A stretch of 7,501 nucleotides of DNA from Clostridia bacterium (GTDB lineage Bacteria > Bacillota > Clostridia > Oscillospirales > CAG-272): NCBI GenBank assembly GCA_024408015.1, contig JAKSVJ010000055.1:1-7501 (forward strand), written 5' to 3'. The notes under the pieces are model-generated. The model had not been told where the DNA came from, searched no databases, and saw only the letters and a list, made by a program, of their open reading frames with translations. The stretch's first letter is position 1. Each line of letters opens with the position of its first letter. A program made the position numbers and the translations under genes. Shown here piece after piece: positions 5,451-7,501 of the stretch.

Positions 5451-7501
5451 ATGAAACTTAATAACAAAATCAAAATTGCTGGAATTACATTATTAACAGC
5501 AATAACATTCGGTGCATTAGGCACAGTCGCTTCAACAAATAATACTCTTGAAGCTAAAGCCTATTCTCCAAGCACAACATACACTAATGGTGATGGAGCA
5601 ACATACTATAATGGAATTAGTTCAACTGCCACTGGCACTACTTTATTAAGTTCTTTACAAACATTAAATAATTCAAAGCGTAGAACATTAGTTGGTTATT
5701 CAGCAATGGGTACATCTCCTAGTGGAGCTTTTGCATATACAGATTATGATCCTTCTACTGTTCAAACTGATAGTAAAGGCCAAAAATACGGAACAAAGAT
5801 TTTGAGTTTCTATTCTGGTGCATCTACAACAAGTTGGAACAGAGAACACGTCTGGCCTAATTCTCATGGTGGAGGTTCTGGCGGTTCAGTCAGTTCACCA
5901 TATGTTGATAGCGATATTCACATGCCAAGACCAACTATTTCTTCTGAAAATAGCAACCGTGGTAACTCTTTCTATGTCGAAGGAATGGCCCATTCTTCTA
6001 ATGGTTGGGACCCTGTTACTGCTTTTGGAGAATCTAATTGCTATAACGGTAAGAGTATTCGTGGAGAATGCGCTCGCATCATTTTCTACTGCATGGTCGC
6101 TGATAACGATCTAAAACTCGCTGATAGCGCAACTGTATCTTCTGAAAGCGGATGCACTATGGGCAAACTTTCAGATATGCTCAAATGGAATCTTGAAAAT
6201 CCTGTTAATTCACGTGAATTAAATAGAAATGAAGGCGCTGAATATCTTCAAGGAAATAGAAATCCATTTGTTGATCACCCTGAATATGCTTGTAAGATCT
6301 GGGGTAACACAAATGACGCAACAAAACGCATTTGTGGAAATGCTGCTACTGATACAAGAACAATGACTAAAATTACTGTCACATCTACTGACAGTTCAAA
6401 TTATTACGTCTCTGAAGGACGTTATATTACATTAAAAGCTACTGCTACTTATAGTGATTCATCAACTGCTGATATCACTAACTTAGTCACTTGGACATCC
6501 GCAAATAGTAGCTTTGCTACTGTTGACCAAACTGGTAAGGTAACTGGTGTTGCCGGTTCTGCTAGTGGACAATATGTAAATATCACCGCTACATATGGAA
6601 CACTTTCTGGAACACATGGAGTTAGTGTTTGGACAACTGGTGAATACGGTACATTAGTTGATACTGACACAGATGGTGATGACGAGTCATATGAAGGTGG
6701 ACAAATTCTTGCTAGCGATTTAGCAACAGCTTACGAGACAACTGATACACTTCACACTGCTGCAAGTGGTATCAAATTCTACACAAATAACTGCGCTCAC
6801 TACTCAAATAGTGGTAAGTTGCAATTCAAAAAAGGTGTTGGTTATTTATATAGTGCTGAAGCGCTTGACCTTAAGAGTATCACTATTAGCAATCCTTCCG
6901 GTGGTACATTAAGTGTTGCTGGTGGAACCACCATGTCCTCTATATCTACTGCTATCTCAGGAGTAGATAATGTCTATGATTTAACTGGCTACAAATACTT
7001 TAAGGTGTCAGCAGGTTCTTCTGCTTCTTATTGTGAATCCATTACTGTAACTACACAAGAAGGCGGAACTACACCTACTCCAACTGATTCAATTTCTTTA
7101 GATAAATCATCTCTATCTATAAATGTTGGCTCAACTGGTAGTTTAGTTGCTACTTCAACAGGTAATGTTACCTGGAAATCATCAAATACAGGTGTTGCTA
7201 CAGTTTCTGCTAGCGGTACTAACAACAAGAATGCTGTTATTACAGGTATTAGTGCTGGTAATGCAGTTATTGCTGCAACATGTGGAACAAAATCTGTAAC
7301 ATGTAATGTCACTGTTTACAGTGAACCTACCCCTGCTACTTGGCCATACAAAAATGACACTGGTTATTTAATGTCATTTAATATGTCATCAACTGATTAC
7401 TATTTTGCTGGTGATACAACACCTAATTATTCATATTATGGTTCAACCACTACAACAAAAGATGATGCTTGTTTAGTTTATTTCGAAGACAATTTAACAG
7501 A
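5451..7501 (+). CDS. Large secreted endonuclease I family nuclease with multiple Ig-like domains, 3'-truncated by the window
   Basis: I read an uninterrupted frame of 683 codons from the ATG at 5451 to the right edge with no stop. A signal peptide spans about 1-37 (hydrophobic 9-28, cleavage probably after AKA at 35-37). The endonuclease I domain covers about 45-288: WNREHVWPNSH at 129-139 (metal-binding E132, general-base H133), DIHMPRP at 155-161, N167..NRGN at 169-172, RGECAR at 204-209 and QGNRNPFVDHPEY at 267-279. These match the family consensus better than those of the upstream paralogue. Downstream are Big_2-like domain 1 (about 305-394), an acidic linker rich in Asp (404-415), an unassigned β-rich module (about 417-536), a TPTPT linker (540-544), Big_2-like domain 2 (about 546-622), and the start of another module from about 630. 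The gene has its own promoter and follows a terminator. It probably degrades extracellular DNA, the Ig-like repeats acting as surface spacers or binding domains. The C-terminus, including any anchor like the paralogue's, is unseen. Confidence 0.9.
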   Translation, partial: MKLNNKIKIAGITLLTAITFGALGTVASTNNTLEAKAYSPSTTYTNGDGATYYNGISSTATGTTLLSSLQTLNNSKRRTLVGYSAMGTSPSGAFAYTDYDPSTVQTDSKGQKYGTKILSFYSGASTTSWNREHVWPNSHGGGSGGSVSSPYVDSDIHMPRPTISSENSNRGNSFYVEGMAHSSNGWDPVTAFGESNCYNGKSIRGECARIIFYCMVADNDLKLADSATVSSESGCTMGKLSDMLKWNLENPVNSRELNRNEGAEYLQGNRNPFVDHPEYACKIWGNTNDATKRICGNAATDTRTMTKITVTSTDSSNYYVSEGRYITLKATATYSDSSTADITNLVTWTSANSSFATVDQTGKVTGVAGSASGQYVNITATYGTLSGTHGVSVWTTGEYGTLVDTDTDGDDESYEGGQILASDLATAYETTDTLHTAASGIKFYTNNCAHYSNSGKLQFKKGVGYLYSAEALDLKSITISNPSGGTLSVAGGTTMSSISTAISGVDNVYDLTGYKYFKVSAGSSASYCESITVTTQEGGTTPTPTDSISLDKSSLSINVGSTGSLVATSTGNVTWKSSNTGVATVSASGTNNKNAVITGISAGNAVIAATCGTKSVTCNVTVYSEPTPATWPYKNDTGYLMSFNMSSTDYYFAGDTTPNYSYYGSTTTTKDDACLVYFEDNLT
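6249..6322 (+). repeat. Paralogous block, copy 2 (matches 4813-4886)
   Basis: This is the second copy of the 74-bp segment that is about 89% identical to 4813-4886, in the same frame and at the equivalent place at the C-terminal end of the nuclease domain. Most differences are clustered in nine bases encoding HPE here and EPS in the other copy. Confidence 0.85.

Noticed and set aside
5818..6114. 98-codon plus-strand open frame
   Set aside because: It is out of frame inside the second nuclease, whose own frame here encodes the conserved NREH and NRGN motifs.
6449..7312. Minus-strand open frames at 6449-6670 and 7028-7312, and a similar one at 5067-5252
   Set aside because: Their V/T/P-rich proteins are the typical antisense reflection of Ig-like repeats rich in Thr, Gly and Asn codons; none has a start signal.
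1..7501. TGA read as tryptophan, as in Mycoplasma and Spiroplasma
   Set aside because: All the genes read through with TGG for Trp and no in-frame TGA, so an alternative code is not needed.

Overview
The window is AT-rich. Every complete gene ends in TAA, and all tryptophans in the frames I read are encoded by TGG, so the standard genetic code holds. The gene content is a firmicute-type nucleoside kinase with a ThrRS-like N-terminal region, a GlpK, and secreted endonuclease I proteins with Ig-like domains. This points to an uncultured low-G+C Bacilli/Mollicutes-related bacterium, probably gut-associated and without the Mycoplasma/Spiroplasma TGA=Trp code. The taxonomy is inference from family content; no rRNA or other marker is present.

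Layout. (1) Positions 1-1308, + strand: the 3' part of a P-loop nucleoside (uridine-like) kinase whose start lies upstream of the window. (2) A symmetric hairpin at 1315-1344 can end transcription from both sides. (3) Positions 3961 down to 1347, - strand: a two-gene unit of glycerol kinase (glpK) followed by a 376-aa helical protein of DUF5677-like type. The glpK stop and the next start share one base. (4) A 131-bp divergent region, 3962-4092, holds a 12-bp tandem direct repeat carrying two perfect -10 boxes toward glpK, plus two inverted repeats. (5) Positions 4093-5343, + strand: a secreted endonuclease I protein with one Ig-like (Big_2) domain and a C-terminal Cys/transmembrane/basic anchor. 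(6) After a terminator and a new promoter, from 5451 to beyond the right edge, + strand: a second, larger endonuclease I protein with at least two Ig-like domains and two modules I cannot assign. It is cut by the window end, with 683 codons visible and no stop.

How the genes may work together: the two exported nucleases could degrade environmental DNA, the nucleoside kinase could phosphorylate salvaged nucleosides, and GlpK brings glycerol into central metabolism. Together this fits a scavenging lifestyle, but co-function is inferred only from proximity. The most unusual points are the tandem pair of nucleases with diverged active-site surroundings and different architectures, the Cys-containing C-terminal anchor, the unassigned middle module of the second nuclease, a GlpK lacking the regulatory loop seen in relatives, and the DUF5677-like gene coupled to glpK. 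I found no RNA genes, CRISPR array, IS element or riboswitch, and no gene-free stretch longer than about 130 bases.
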